Assembly (NCBI RefSeq): GCF_020630935.1
Contig: NZ_JAHDIG010000042.1
Coordinates: forward strand, 1-41,759
DNA from: Bernardetia sp.
GTDB lineage: Bacteria; Bacteroidota; Bacteroidia; Cytophagales; Bernardetiaceae
Length of the DNA: 41,759 nt
Direction: 5' to 3'
Numbering within the stretch: the stretch's first letter is position 1; each line of letters begins with the position of its first letter. This document shows, in pieces, positions 24,045 through 32,465 of this stretch. The translations under genes were made by a program, and so were the position numbers. A model generated the notes under the pieces. The model was not told the origin of the DNA and searched no databases. It worked only from the letters and a program-made list of their open reading frames with translations.

Positions 24045-24500
24045 TCATTTTTTGGGTCTGATGTTATCTCTGTAACTTATCCTAACATAAGTCTTCAAAT
24101 CATTTAGATCAGCCACTTGTGTTACAGCAGTCACTTCATAGCGATTACCTCTCACAGAAATACAATCAGCATTCGGCTGCATTAAAAGCTCTCTGTTTCC
24201 ATCTACTAAACCATTACTTTCTAGCTGGGCAAAATTGATACTGACATAATGTTCTGACATATCTGTTCTACCCATCTGAGTAAACCTCACTTGTGCATCT
24301 TGCTTGGAATCCGAATCTACAATCAGTCCTTTGAGTGGAATATCTGTAAAATTCGTATCGGTATTACTCTCCATAAATGGATCATATATCTGCCCTGCTA
24401 AGTGGTAGATAATATCGTTTTTCAAAAAGGTATCTGGAAGATCTTTTTGAAAAGCCTTATCGATTTGACCTAGGTCATTTGGAGAAAGTAAATTAGCCAT
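24045..24500 (-). CDS. Head-tail connector protein
   Basis: 151 aa. It has a strand-rich core with the D-x-K-Q-x-x-Q-V-R-F segment and R-G-N-R-Y-E-V-T-A-V near the end, the pattern of head-closure or stopper proteins (gp16/Mu gp36 neighbours). The place between the adaptor-like and gp10-like genes supports it. The exact family is uncertain. Confidence 0.65.
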   Translation of the reverse strand: MANLLSPNDLGQIDKAFQKDLPDTFLKNDIIYHLAGQIYDPFMESNTDTNFTDIPLKGLIVDSDSKQDAQVRFTQMGRTDMSEHYVSINFAQLESNGLVDGNRELLMQPNADCISVRGNRYEVTAVTQVADLNDLKTYVRISYRDNIRPKK

Positions 24501-24515
24501 AACTTCAACTTTTGA

Positions 24516-25007
24516 TTACCATTGATTGACACGAAAAGCAAAAGGTAAACCCTTCTTGCATACTTGACAAATCACTAAAGTAATCCCTAAAAGTGCTGCT
24601 GTATCACAAATTTCCTTTTTTAGTGAAGCAAGTAATGTTTCGGTATCCAATTGGATAGAAGAGCCATCACTTGCCTTACTGATATGAAATTCAGCTTCTA
24701 CTACATCGGCTTTTGCCTTCTTCAAGGTTTTGGCAGAAGCCTCTTCCGAAGTTTCTGTATCTCCTGCTAAAGTTGTAAATGCCTTTCTAAGAACAACCAA
24801 ATATGCCACATACACACCAATCAAAATAATTTCTTGCTGCGAATAACTCGCCTCCAATTCCACATCTGCATCGTCCTTACCTAAAGGTTTTTGCAGTGTC
24901 CATTGGACTTCTGAAATTATTTTATCCAAACGTGCATCTACCGTAGTATCTGAATAATTCAGAAACGGTAAACGGTTTTGGATAATATCTTTGATGGTAA
25001 GTGGCAT
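24516..25007 (-). CDS. Head-tail adaptor-like protein
   Basis: 163 aa, helical: an N-terminal I-K-D-I-I-x-x-R-L-P-F-L segment, then long helices. It lies downstream of the capsid genes and before the connector, the place of gp6/DUF1320-like adaptors that ring the portal. The C-terminus contains a Cys pair (CQVC) not usual for the family. Confidence 0.6.
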   Translation of the reverse strand: MPLTIKDIIQNRLPFLNYSDTTVDARLDKIISEVQWTLQKPLGKDDADVELEASYSQQEIILIGVYVAYLVVLRKAFTTLAGDTETSEEASAKTLKKAKADVVEAEFHISKASDGSSIQLDTETLLASLKKEICDTAALLGITLVICQVCKKGLPFAFRVNQW

Positions 25008-25017
25008 ACTTCAGTAT

Positions 25018-25308
25018 TTACTTTTTAGTGGTACTAGAACTTGTTTTGGCAGCAGGTTTTTTATCCTCTGCTTTTGGTTTTTCAACAGGCTTTTGTTCTC
25101 TCACAGGTTTTTCTGTGTTGGCAGCTTCTTGTCTATCAAATTCCTCTTTTGACGATTTTGATAACGCCCCACTAGCAATACCTTGCTGAATGACTGCTGT
25201 AGATTGAACTTCGAAAATACCTCTACCCACAAGCATTTTTGTTTTCTTATTGCTAGGGTCCCAAAACTGATTGGCGTGAGGGGCAATCGTAACAAATAAT
25301 GTTTCCAT
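25018..25308 (-). CDS. Small capsid-region protein with Lys/Pro-rich tail
   Basis: 96 aa. A compact strand-rich N-terminal half (L-F-V-T-I-A-P-H-A-N) is followed by a disordered tail of about 35 residues rich in Lys, Pro, Glu and Ser. Similar small proteins lie after the capsid gene in many phages and may join the capsid or connector. No named family. Confidence 0.65.
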   Translation of the reverse strand: METLFVTIAPHANQFWDPSNKKTKMLVGRGIFEVQSTAVIQQGIASGALSKSSKEEFDRQEAANTEKPVREQKPVEKPKAEDKKPAAKTSSSTTKK

Positions 25309-25339
25309 ACGTGTAACTTAATTTTATGTAGTAATTGTA

Positions 25340-25378
25340 AAAAGAAAATAGCACCCATTAGACAGCTTCTAATGGGTG
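25340..25378 (-). terminator. Hairpin terminator overlapping the major capsid stop codon
   Basis: CACCCATTAGA (25352-25362) pairs perfectly with TCTAATGGGTG (25368-25378) around a CAGCT loop. On the minus strand it is followed by a T-rich run. The capsid TAG (25371-25369) is inside the stem. It should reduce read-through from the capsid gene into the connector and tail genes. Confidence 0.75.
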
Positions 25379-26676
25379 TAAAATTCAGCTAAAAGAGCAT
25401 CTACATCCATATAAGACGGGAAGCCTGTAGTAGAAAAAGCTGCTGTCTTGTCTAAAATCACCCTTCCATTACGACGAGCAATAGCAAAACCTACATTCAT
25501 TGAAACAACTCCTACAACCGTCTGATTGACAATGTTTTTATCTTGCTCAATCATAATTCCTGTTTCCTCTAATTTTACCATCGCCTTGTTGGGGTCAAGT
25601 AGAAGCACTTGATTTTCAGAAGGCATCGTGAAAATTTCACGAGTAAAATCTTGTGGAACGCCCAGTGGAGGCAAACGAAACTGCTTTGTCTGACCACTAA
25701 ATCCTTTGAATTCTGGTAGCTCATCAATCTCCATTCCTGCATCTAATCCTGTAATCATACGGCTAGAAGAGTAGGAAAGGCGAGCCATTTGAGCGATGAC
25801 TCGTTTGATGTCTTTTGAAGAAAATGCTCCTGCCGAATCTACTCCAATCACAGGAGCAGATTCACTCCCATCAGCCATATCTCCACTAATCAAGACTTTC
25901 ATTGCCATAGCATCGGCTTTCATTGCCATTTGTTCTCCAATATAAGAGAGTGCATCGGCTAAATTAATCAGTGTGGTGCTTCTGAGTACCTCATAGGTCA
26001 TTTTGATACCTCCCATGAGCTTGGTGGTTTTTGGACGCTTCTGACCTACTTCCACATCTGTGAATTTGGCATCAGCTCCCTCTGCTGTTTCCCCTACAGC
26101 ACCATTTCCCATAATAATATAAGGGAATGTAGCACGGTCTTGACCATTGGTGCTTTGCGTACGAATAATCCAATTGAGGTGCATTCCTCCTTTTGCATAC
26201 CCCAAATAAATGGCATCTAAAATAACTTGTGGTAAGAGAAAGGCAAACTCTGGATTGTAATCGCCTCGCTGCGCTCCATACATCGTATGAAAGCTTTGTG
26301 CCGTCAGCATATCCATCACTTGAGAAGGATTCAAGGTAAAGCTCTCTTTTCCTGTCAGTTTGCGAGCCATTCCTTCTAGCGTATCTGTTTGAGGATTTAC
26401 ACCAAAGAGTTGTAGAAACTCAAAGGTAGATTCAGCACCATAAAAACTCTTTAAAGCAGCATCTGTTGAGAGATTTACAGGAGCGTGTTTCTCATTTTTT
26501 TCATCTGTCCAGCCACTACGCACTTTGTAAACAAAGTCAGTAAACTGTGCAAAACTCTTTCGTGCAGCCTCTGCTGTCTCTTCTACTGCTTTTTGTGAAA
26601 GACTCTCTTTATTTTCTCGCTTGGTCGCAAAGAATTGATGGGTTAGCTCGCAGCCAATCGTTTTTTTCTTATCCAT
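25369..26676 (-). CDS. Major capsid protein
   Basis: 435 aa from the ATG at 26676; a TTG two codons upstream also opens the frame. The helical N-terminal arm, a long central beta-rich region and the C-terminal N-V-G-F-A-I-A-R-R-N-G-R-V-I segment are those of an HK97-fold capsid subunit. The gene lies between a decoration-like gene and the connector genes, in the normal head order. A strong hairpin covers its stop codon, which fits a gene expressed above its downstream neighbours. Confidence 0.85.
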   Translation of the reverse strand: MDKKKTIGCELTHQFFATKRENKESLSQKAVEETAEAARKSFAQFTDFVYKVRSGWTDEKNEKHAPVNLSTDAALKSFYGAESTFEFLQLFGVNPQTDTLEGMARKLTGKESFTLNPSQVMDMLTAQSFHTMYGAQRGDYNPEFAFLLPQVILDAIYLGYAKGGMHLNWIIRTQSTNGQDRATFPYIIMGNGAVGETAEGADAKFTDVEVGQKRPKTTKLMGGIKMTYEVLRSTTLINLADALSYIGEQMAMKADAMAMKVLISGDMADGSESAPVIGVDSAGAFSSKDIKRVIAQMARLSYSSSRMITGLDAGMEIDELPEFKGFSGQTKQFRLPPLGVPQDFTREIFTMPSENQVLLLDPNKAMVKLEETGIMIEQDKNIVNQTVVGVVSMNVGFAIARRNGRVILDKTAAFSTTGFPSYMDVDALLAEFYTH

Positions 26677-26753
26677 ATTCAATTAAAATTATTTTAAGCG
26701 TTTACATTATTTTTTATCCTATCCTATTTTATCACTATCCAATTCAGATTATC

Positions 26754-27191
26754 TTATGCGTAAGTAGAAATTCTAGGTGTATATAAAATACCTAAACAAG
26801 TATTTGCAGGGTCTGAATTATCCAAAATTACAGCTGCATAATGGTTACCCATATCAGCAATAGCATATACAGGTTTGCCATTCAAGACTGCACCTGTTGA
26901 TTTGACACCAATGCCATTTGCTCCTAATGATGTTGTACCATCTGCACTTGTAGCATACGTCTCAGCTAGGAAAGCTGTACGAATTCCTACTTTACCATTT
27001 TTTGGCAAAGAATCTACAATACCTACATAGTTATCAAGCGTATTGCCTGTGCGAGCAACAACTGTATTAGAAGCACTCAACATTACTTCTTGTCCTTTGA
27101 TTAAAGTAGAGTCAGTTGCACAATTGAAAGTCATCACAATACCTACACCTGCGTAGGTAGATTTTTGGGTTGATTGAATATCTCCTGTCAT
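26754..27191 (-). CDS. Capsid decoration or head-fibre-like protein
   Basis: 145 aa, strand-rich and Gly/Ala/Thr-rich with the Y-V-G-I-V-D-S segment. This is the pattern of DUF2190-like or head decoration proteins, which bind the surface of the capsid. It lies between the protease/scaffold gene and the capsid gene. No catalytic motif. Confidence 0.65.
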   Translation of the reverse strand: MTGDIQSTQKSTYAGVGIVMTFNCATDSTLIKGQEVMLSASNTVVARTGNTLDNYVGIVDSLPKNGKVGIRTAFLAETYATSADGTTSLGANGIGVKSTGAVLNGKPVYAIADMGNHYAAVILDNSDPANTCLGILYTPRISTYA

Positions 27192-27192
27192 C

Positions 27193-28548
27193 TTATTTTA
27201 AAGTTTGGTTTAAGTAAAAATTATCTAAAGCATCTTCTGATGTTGAGTTTTTTGACTCTCGTTCATCAGGCAAATCGGTATGTTCAGAGTTGCGAATTAC
27301 AAATTCTTGGCTGCCACATTTAGTGCATTTAGGAGTTCCATACGTTCTCATAGCTTCGCCTCCAAATTCTTCTATCAAATCATTAAGGGTATTAAAATCA
27401 GACTTGTCAATGATAGCTTCTATGCTTGAAGGAAGTTCCTTGCCTTGCTTGATATAGACTTCTTTGGCATAATTGCGTGTTTTGTCTAAGAGGTTTTTTG
27501 AAAAAGTAATCAACTCCTCATTTTCTTTAGCGTGCTTTTGAGCAAGTTCTAACTTGGAGGTGAGGTCTTGGATTTCTACCTTCTTCTTTTCTACTTCTAC
27601 TTGTAGCTTTGTGATGGTAGTCGTTTTTTCTTTGAGGTCAGATTCAAAAGTTTTTAGTTTTTCTTCTAAATCTGTCATACCTTGCTCTTTTTGGCTTTCT
27701 GCTTTTGCAGCAATATGCTCTGCTTCTGATACGATTTTAGCATTGAACTCCCCTTCTTTCCCAAAACCTTTACTATCAGTTCCTGCTTGAGGATTGACCA
27801 CAAAAGTCATCTTAGCAAAACGACCAATACCTTTAGGCATTTCTTTTTTAAACTCAGCTTTGAAATTTGCTACATTTTCAGTTTTTGCCTTGAGAGCTTT
27901 TAGATTCTCTTCATTCAATACCTTATGTGTTTTAAGGTATTTATAAATTATCTCATCATTTTCTTCTCCCAACATCACAGCACAAGGGTCTGCTCCTTCC
28001 CAAACTAAAGACTGCTCAAAGACTTCGTCTATTTTAGTAATCTTGAAATGAACAAACTCGCCATTGATGGTCTGTCCAACGTGCCACCAAAAATCCCAAT
28101 CTTCTTCAAACTCGTGAGAAGGCTCAAACTCAAAGGAAATACCTGCACTCGTGTAGCGAATGCCAGCAGGTTCAGATTCTAATAGCTCTACTTCTTTGCT
28201 AAATTCTTTACGAGAAACTTTGAAAAAACCATTCACACCAGCAGGAAGACGAACCCCATCTTGGATGCTCCCCTCATCAAACCATACTTGTACTACTGTA
28301 CCTACAATTTCTCTAGTAGCCAGTTTATGGTCTAGGCGAAGGACATTTTCTTCCCATAAATGAGCTGCTTTTTGGAGTACCTCTTTAGGACAGTAGGAAC
28401 AGTTCCATCCACCTGCTCCTATAATAGAGTCAGCAGAGAAAAGCCGAAAGGGAATGTAAGCATAAGCAGCATCAAAGTTTTTGATAGATGGCAGCGTTCC
28501 CTTAAGTACCTGCACGTTGAAAGGGCGTTTTGTTTTATTCTTATCCAT
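27193..28548 (-). CDS. Prohead protease with C-terminal scaffold region
   Basis: 451 aa. The first 220 residues resemble prohead proteases: an R-L-D-H-K-x-x-x-R-E-I-V-G-T-V segment supplies a candidate catalytic His, and the Y-T-S-A-G-I-S-F-E-F-E-P-S-H segment a candidate Ser. About residues 265-380 form a long coiled coil, as in scaffolding domains. Close to the C-terminus a CxxC pair (CTKCG) is a possible half zinc site. It lies between the portal region and capsid genes, where protease and scaffold are usual. The catalytic residues are inferred from pattern only. Confidence 0.7.
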   Translation of the reverse strand: MDKNKTKRPFNVQVLKGTLPSIKNFDAAYAYIPFRLFSADSIIGAGGWNCSYCPKEVLQKAAHLWEENVLRLDHKLATREIVGTVVQVWFDEGSIQDGVRLPAGVNGFFKVSRKEFSKEVELLESEPAGIRYTSAGISFEFEPSHEFEEDWDFWWHVGQTINGEFVHFKITKIDEVFEQSLVWEGADPCAVMLGEENDEIIYKYLKTHKVLNEENLKALKAKTENVANFKAEFKKEMPKGIGRFAKMTFVVNPQAGTDSKGFGKEGEFNAKIVSEAEHIAAKAESQKEQGMTDLEEKLKTFESDLKEKTTTITKLQVEVEKKKVEIQDLTSKLELAQKHAKENEELITFSKNLLDKTRNYAKEVYIKQGKELPSSIEAIIDKSDFNTLNDLIEEFGGEAMRTYGTPKCTKCGSQEFVIRNSEHTDLPDERESKNSTSEDALDNFYLNQTLK

Positions 28549-28564
28549 TTATTTTATCAATTTA

Positions 28565-29092
28565 TTATCTACTCTTTTCAAAAAAAATATGATCATTTAT
28601 CTTTTTAACATCAGTTTTTACTTCTTTCAATGATTCGGAGATGTACCCTAGACCAGTATTAAGCTCTGTAATACCTTTGCCATAGCCTTCGCTTATTTTG
28701 ATAAACCTTTCTATATTCAATGAGAAGTTATTTTCTATTTTCTCAATAATAGACTTTAAGTCTTTAATTTCTTTATCAGCAGCCTCTAATTTAGACTTAT
28801 CTACTTTATCAGCTTCTAACCTAGAAATATCTGATTTAACAGCCTCCAACTTAGATTTATCTACTTTATCAGTTTTAAGTTCAGCAATACTTTTTTCAGT
28901 ATTTTTTATATCATTTTTTATTGTAATAATATCTTTTTCTATAGCATCTACTTTGCCTTTTACGGTGGGAAACTCTTCTTTAAAAAGGTCTGCTACCTTC
29001 ATAATCCGATATATCCAAATACCGATTCCAGTATTGGCTAAGAACATAACTCCAATAACGATTGCTCCAACTATTTTTAATTCTGCTTCCAT
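28565..29092 (-). CDS. Membrane-anchored coiled-coil protein with internal repeats
   Basis: 175 aa. One membrane segment at about residues 7-28 precedes a continuous coiled coil. The motif DKVDKSKLEA occurs twice (about 74-83 and 94-103). It starts close to the stop of the portal gene (2 bp) and ends before the protease gene. A membrane protein among head genes is unusual: it may be a spanin-like or superinfection-exclusion protein, but no lipobox or named family is visible. Confidence 0.65.
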   Translation of the reverse strand: MEAELKIVGAIVIGVMFLANTGIGIWIYRIMKVADLFKEEFPTVKGKVDAIEKDIITIKNDIKNTEKSIAELKTDKVDKSKLEAVKSDISRLEADKVDKSKLEAADKEIKDLKSIIEKIENNFSLNIERFIKISEGYGKGITELNTGLGYISESLKEVKTDVKKINDHIFFEKSR

Positions 29093-29094
29093 TT

Positions 29095-31467
29095 CTAATT
29101 TATAACAGCTACAATTCTTCCTCTACATTTAGGATGCGCTGCTTGCGCTCCTATACCTGCTGCTTGCCTTTCGGCTGCACTCATACTTTTAAAACTATCA
29201 ATGTCTATTGTTGTAGCAAAAGGACTTATATCTACAATCTCTTCTGGAGTAGACGATACAAATACTTCTGCTTTTCTGATTTCTGTTGCTACTTCGTAAA
29301 TATCTCCGTCCATTGCTTGGCAATAAGAACAGGTCAATCTATCTCCTATTTCTACTCGTCTGAACTGCTTGATTTCGGCTTGATGCAAATACTTGATGTG
29401 TGCAAAATTTCTTGCATTGGTCATCGTCGTCTCTACAATTCTTCGAATTTGAAACTCTTCTATTTCCATCTGCTCCTGCATCAGCTCAGTAAACTCTCTT
29501 AGTGTATCGCTATTTCCAATCTCGCCATCGTTGGCAACATAGAAATCCAAGAGCATTTGTGTAATTCTACGTTTTGCAGCTTCATCAGTAATGAATTTAC
29601 CCAAGTAGAAACTATCTGATTCTGCCAAATACTCTATCAAACGAATATCTAAAAAATCTTCTACCACTTCTGGAGGAGTAACAAAATGAGCTAAATTTCT
29701 TGTATTTTCTGTTTTTTGCTCTTCTTCCTTTGGAAAGATGGATGTGTCTTTACGATATTTTCTATACACCTTCTGTGTATAGTTTTCAATGTCAGTTTGG
29801 ATATTCTCTGTAAAGAGCGTTTCCCAGTTTTGCTCAAGTGTCAAGAAGAAAATGGTAACTAAATCAGTTTCATTTTGAAGCCTTATAACTTCTATATTTT
29901 CCTTGACTAATTTTATCAGCTTCTTACTAGCTGATTTGTATTTTCGCTCTAAGACTTTTGAATAATTACTGGCATTTTTTGTCAAGTAATCATCTCCAAA
30001 GTCAGTTCTTCCAAAATCTTTTTTTTTAGATAATGATACATCCACATCCTTATCTGGATTCGTATTATTATCTGGTTCAACCTCTACTTTCGGAGACCGA
30101 GTTGGAGATTCTTGCTTTATTCCAGATGCTTTTTCGTAACCGAGTTCTTGCGCTGCCATATCATCATCAATGATTCCAGCAGTTACTTTACTGATAACAT
30201 TGCTAATGCGTGTGGCTTCGGTTTGCGCTTCTTTTAAGCTATCGCCAATCAAAGGTTTTTCAAAAACTACTTTTACCCAGTCTAACTTGGTAAAACCTTG
30301 TAACTTCAAATGAAGTAAGAAAACATCACTTAAAATGGAGGCAACTGTTTTTTGAATACTATCAATATTACCTATCAAAACTTGTAAAAGAACTCTTGCA
30401 AAGGTTTCAGAGGTATTGTTATTATGGTTCATAAATACACCGTCTGTATTCAGACCATTATTCAGCAGTCGATTGATGATTTCAAATGCCTTTTCTGCTC
30501 CTCCAAAATTGATGTTGGTAGCATTCATTTTGAATTCCGATGCTGGAACATACTTCTTGTCGCCATCCAAAGTTTTAAAACCAACAGCAAAACCATTGTC
30601 AAGTCCTTGCTGTATTTCTCTTCCTGCTTGATAAATATGGTCTTCACATCTTTTATAGTACGCTTCATCTGTTTCTCCTTTTTCTTGAGTAGGTGCTGTA
30701 ATTAAAACCTCCAAAAACCCCATCATTCCTAGTTTTTTGATGATGATTTTGAAGTTCTCTAACATATCCTTTTGCGTGATGATGTCTTCTATGGCTGATA
30801 GAAGCATTGGTACAGGATAAGGACTTTCGTCTAGCTGATTGACACACTCATAAAAGAAAGTTTCTTTTCTCAAGATAATTTCAGACTTTCCAGCAATGCT
30901 TACATTTATCTGCTTTGGAATAAACTCATCTGTTTTTGGATTGTAATTGAAACGAATATTGGTGATATCCAAAATAGCTAGTCTCTTTACTGCCGAAGCA
31001 TAAGGATTTCCAACCAGCACGCCCTCCACAGCAATACCTCCTGCATACATTACCGTTCGGATAGCATTTCTTGTAAAAGCATCTATCTTGGCATCTCTTT
31101 CAAAAATGCGTAGCGTTTCCATGATGTTTTTTCTATCCCTTTTGGATAGATTATCTGGCAATTCGATTTGATAAGACGTTTGAGCAAGTGAAACACTATT
31201 GTTTACAGCTCTACCTACATTCCTATCATAAACAGAAAGATTTTTTAAAATAGGAATCCACTCTAAAGCAAACTCTGGATAAATTTCTCGTTCCTTATCT
31301 CCAAATCCAAAACCTTTAGTAGAAACAGAAGAACTACGAAGACCACCACTGATTGGATACTTAAAGCTCTTTATCTCTTTCTCGCTTCCTTCTTGGGCTA
31401 CCTTCTTACTCTCATCCTCGCCCTGCTTTTTTCTCCAAAAAAATAGTTTTTCTAATCCTTGCAGCAT
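29095..31467 (-). CDS. Portal protein fused to MuF-like head morphogenesis domain
   Basis: 790 aa, about 300 longer than a normal portal. Residues 1-450 are portal-like, with an acidic loop and the long K-D-M-L-E-N-F-K-I-I-I-K-K helix. A linker follows, and the last 130 residues contain I-R-R-I-V-E-T-T-M-T-N-A-R-N, then C-S-Y-C-x-x-M-D-G and A-A-H-P-K-C-R-G-R-I. These are the marks of the Mu gpF/SPP1 gp7 (MuF) family: CxxC and H-P-x-C-R. The portal forms the packaging channel; MuF proteins enter the head in low copy. Both are here in one chain with no frameshift. Confidence 0.85.
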   Translation of the reverse strand: MLQGLEKLFFWRKKQGEDESKKVAQEGSEKEIKSFKYPISGGLRSSSVSTKGFGFGDKEREIYPEFALEWIPILKNLSVYDRNVGRAVNNSVSLAQTSYQIELPDNLSKRDRKNIMETLRIFERDAKIDAFTRNAIRTVMYAGGIAVEGVLVGNPYASAVKRLAILDITNIRFNYNPKTDEFIPKQINVSIAGKSEIILRKETFFYECVNQLDESPYPVPMLLSAIEDIITQKDMLENFKIIIKKLGMMGFLEVLITAPTQEKGETDEAYYKRCEDHIYQAGREIQQGLDNGFAVGFKTLDGDKKYVPASEFKMNATNINFGGAEKAFEIINRLLNNGLNTDGVFMNHNNNTSETFARVLLQVLIGNIDSIQKTVASILSDVFLLHLKLQGFTKLDWVKVVFEKPLIGDSLKEAQTEATRISNVISKVTAGIIDDDMAAQELGYEKASGIKQESPTRSPKVEVEPDNNTNPDKDVDVSLSKKKDFGRTDFGDDYLTKNASNYSKVLERKYKSASKKLIKLVKENIEVIRLQNETDLVTIFFLTLEQNWETLFTENIQTDIENYTQKVYRKYRKDTSIFPKEEEQKTENTRNLAHFVTPPEVVEDFLDIRLIEYLAESDSFYLGKFITDEAAKRRITQMLLDFYVANDGEIGNSDTLREFTELMQEQMEIEEFQIRRIVETTMTNARNFAHIKYLHQAEIKQFRRVEIGDRLTCSYCQAMDGDIYEVATEIRKAEVFVSSTPEEIVDISPFATTIDIDSFKSMSAAERQAAGIGAQAAHPKCRGRIVAVIN

Positions 31468-31498
31468 CTTCTGTTTTTACCTTAAAAATTTCGTCAAT

Positions 31499-31879
31499 TT
31501 ACGCTTGCGCCTCTTTCTTCTTATTTCTGAGCTTTTGAATAGAGGTCTTGAGTTCCCAAACAGCATCCAAAACACTCACAGCATTTTCTGCAACTTCCTC
31601 TACACCATCATCGATAAGGTCAAGGTCTTGCTTGAGAAACTCTACCAGCTCTTGACGTTGTTCTTTTTCATTGATAAGATGACGTTGTTCGTATGCTTTT
31701 TTAGCATAAAAGAGTTTGGTTGACTTGGGAGCTAGGTTCATTAGCTCTTCAAAAATCTCCTCAGCTTCAATTTCGCCATCTTCGAAGACTCTATCCCCTG
31801 ACTCTGCTACATCACACACAAAAGAAGCTGTCTGTTTCATTGCGTGAATATCTTTCTCTTGCACTTCTTTCTCTGCCAT
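31499..31879 (-). CDS. Acidic helical protein upstream of the portal
   Basis: 126 aa, highly acidic and helical, with a basic end (RNKKKEAQA). It opens the leftward head gene block and lies 31 bp from the portal. No family recognised. It could be an assembly factor, but that is inference from position only. Confidence 0.65.
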   Translation of the reverse strand: MAEKEVQEKDIHAMKQTASFVCDVAESGDRVFEDGEIEAEEIFEELMNLAPKSTKLFYAKKAYEQRHLINEKEQRQELVEFLKQDLDLIDDGVEEVAENAVSVLDAVWELKTSIQKLRNKKKEAQA

Positions 31880-32056
31880 TTTCTTAAAAAATTAAGTGGT
31901 TTATTATAAAATTTTCAATAAAACTATCTATCAGATGTAAATTTGATAAAATTATTTGAATTATTTTTCAAATCTCATAATAAAAAGCAAGTATTTTTTT
32001 AATTTTATCAAAAAAAATATTGATTCATTGAAAAATCTTCAAAAAAATAGAAAGCT
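31880..32056. promoter_or_regulatory. Divergent promoter region between head genes and PAS-endolysin genes
   Basis: 177 bp, AT-rich. A plus-strand TAAATTTG (31938-31945) fits TAnnTTTG, within TGTAAATTTGATAAAAT (31936-31952), which recurs on the minus strand at 14730. A 7-bp inverted repeat, ATTTGAA/TTCAAAT, follows within 31953-31975. It could be an operator. Confidence 0.4.
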
Positions 32057-32461
32057 ATGCCTGAAAAAGAACGAAAAATAAGGAGCTATGAAAGGATGGC
32101 GAATCTATTCTCTTTACAGTTTTCATTTGCTCAAGTAGTTGATGAGATGATAAAAGATTTGTTTTTAGTGGTAGAGATAGGGACAGGAAAAATACTTATC
32201 GTAAACAAGGCTTGGGAAGATAGACTAGGTCTTGACTATGTGATGATGACTGGCGATTGCTTTATTGATTATGTAGCAGAAAGAAGCAAAGAAGAAACAT
32301 GGGCATTATTTACAGGAGAAAAAAAAGGCGAAGTGTCAGACTTTGAATTTAGTAACTATTATAAAAACGCTGCTGGAGAAGATGTGCTGTTGGAATGGCA
32401 TAGCGCAGCCGATACAGAAAGAAATATTGTTATTGCAACAGCTAGAATTATAAAAAAATAA
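32057..32461 (+). CDS. Stand-alone PAS-domain protein
   Basis: 134 aa. Residues 30-134 follow the PAS pattern: a D-x-x-L-V-V-E-x-x-T-G-K-I-L-x-V-N-x-A-W strand-helix, L-G-L-D-Y-x-x-x-x-G, an F-I-D-Y-V helix, then E-F-x-x-x-Y-K-N-A-A-G-E-D-V-L-L-E-W and a final strand. No kinase, GGDEF or DNA-binding domain is attached. The N-terminal helix may dimerise. It starts the rightward pair with endolysin, 4 bp apart. PAS domains sense small ligands or redox state; a stand-alone one could act by binding a partner. The partner here is unknown. Confidence 0.8.
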   Translation: MPEKERKIRSYERMANLFSLQFSFAQVVDEMIKDLFLVVEIGTGKILIVNKAWEDRLGLDYVMMTGDCFIDYVAERSKEETWALFTGEKKGEVSDFEFSNYYKNAAGEDVLLEWHSAADTERNIVIATARIIKK

Positions 32462-32465
32462 AATT

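Noticed and set aside
25289-25315. GTAACA-N14-ACGTGTA on the plus strand, similar to the ECF-like element
   Set aside because: It differs at both boxes, lacks the following GTGTAA, overlaps the start of a minus-strand gene and points antisense into the capsid gene. Treated as chance.
27554-27790. Several plus-strand frames of 60-140 codons opposite structural genes
   Set aside because: They lie antisense to well-recognised head and tail genes and have the Ser/Phe/Leu-rich composition of shadow frames.
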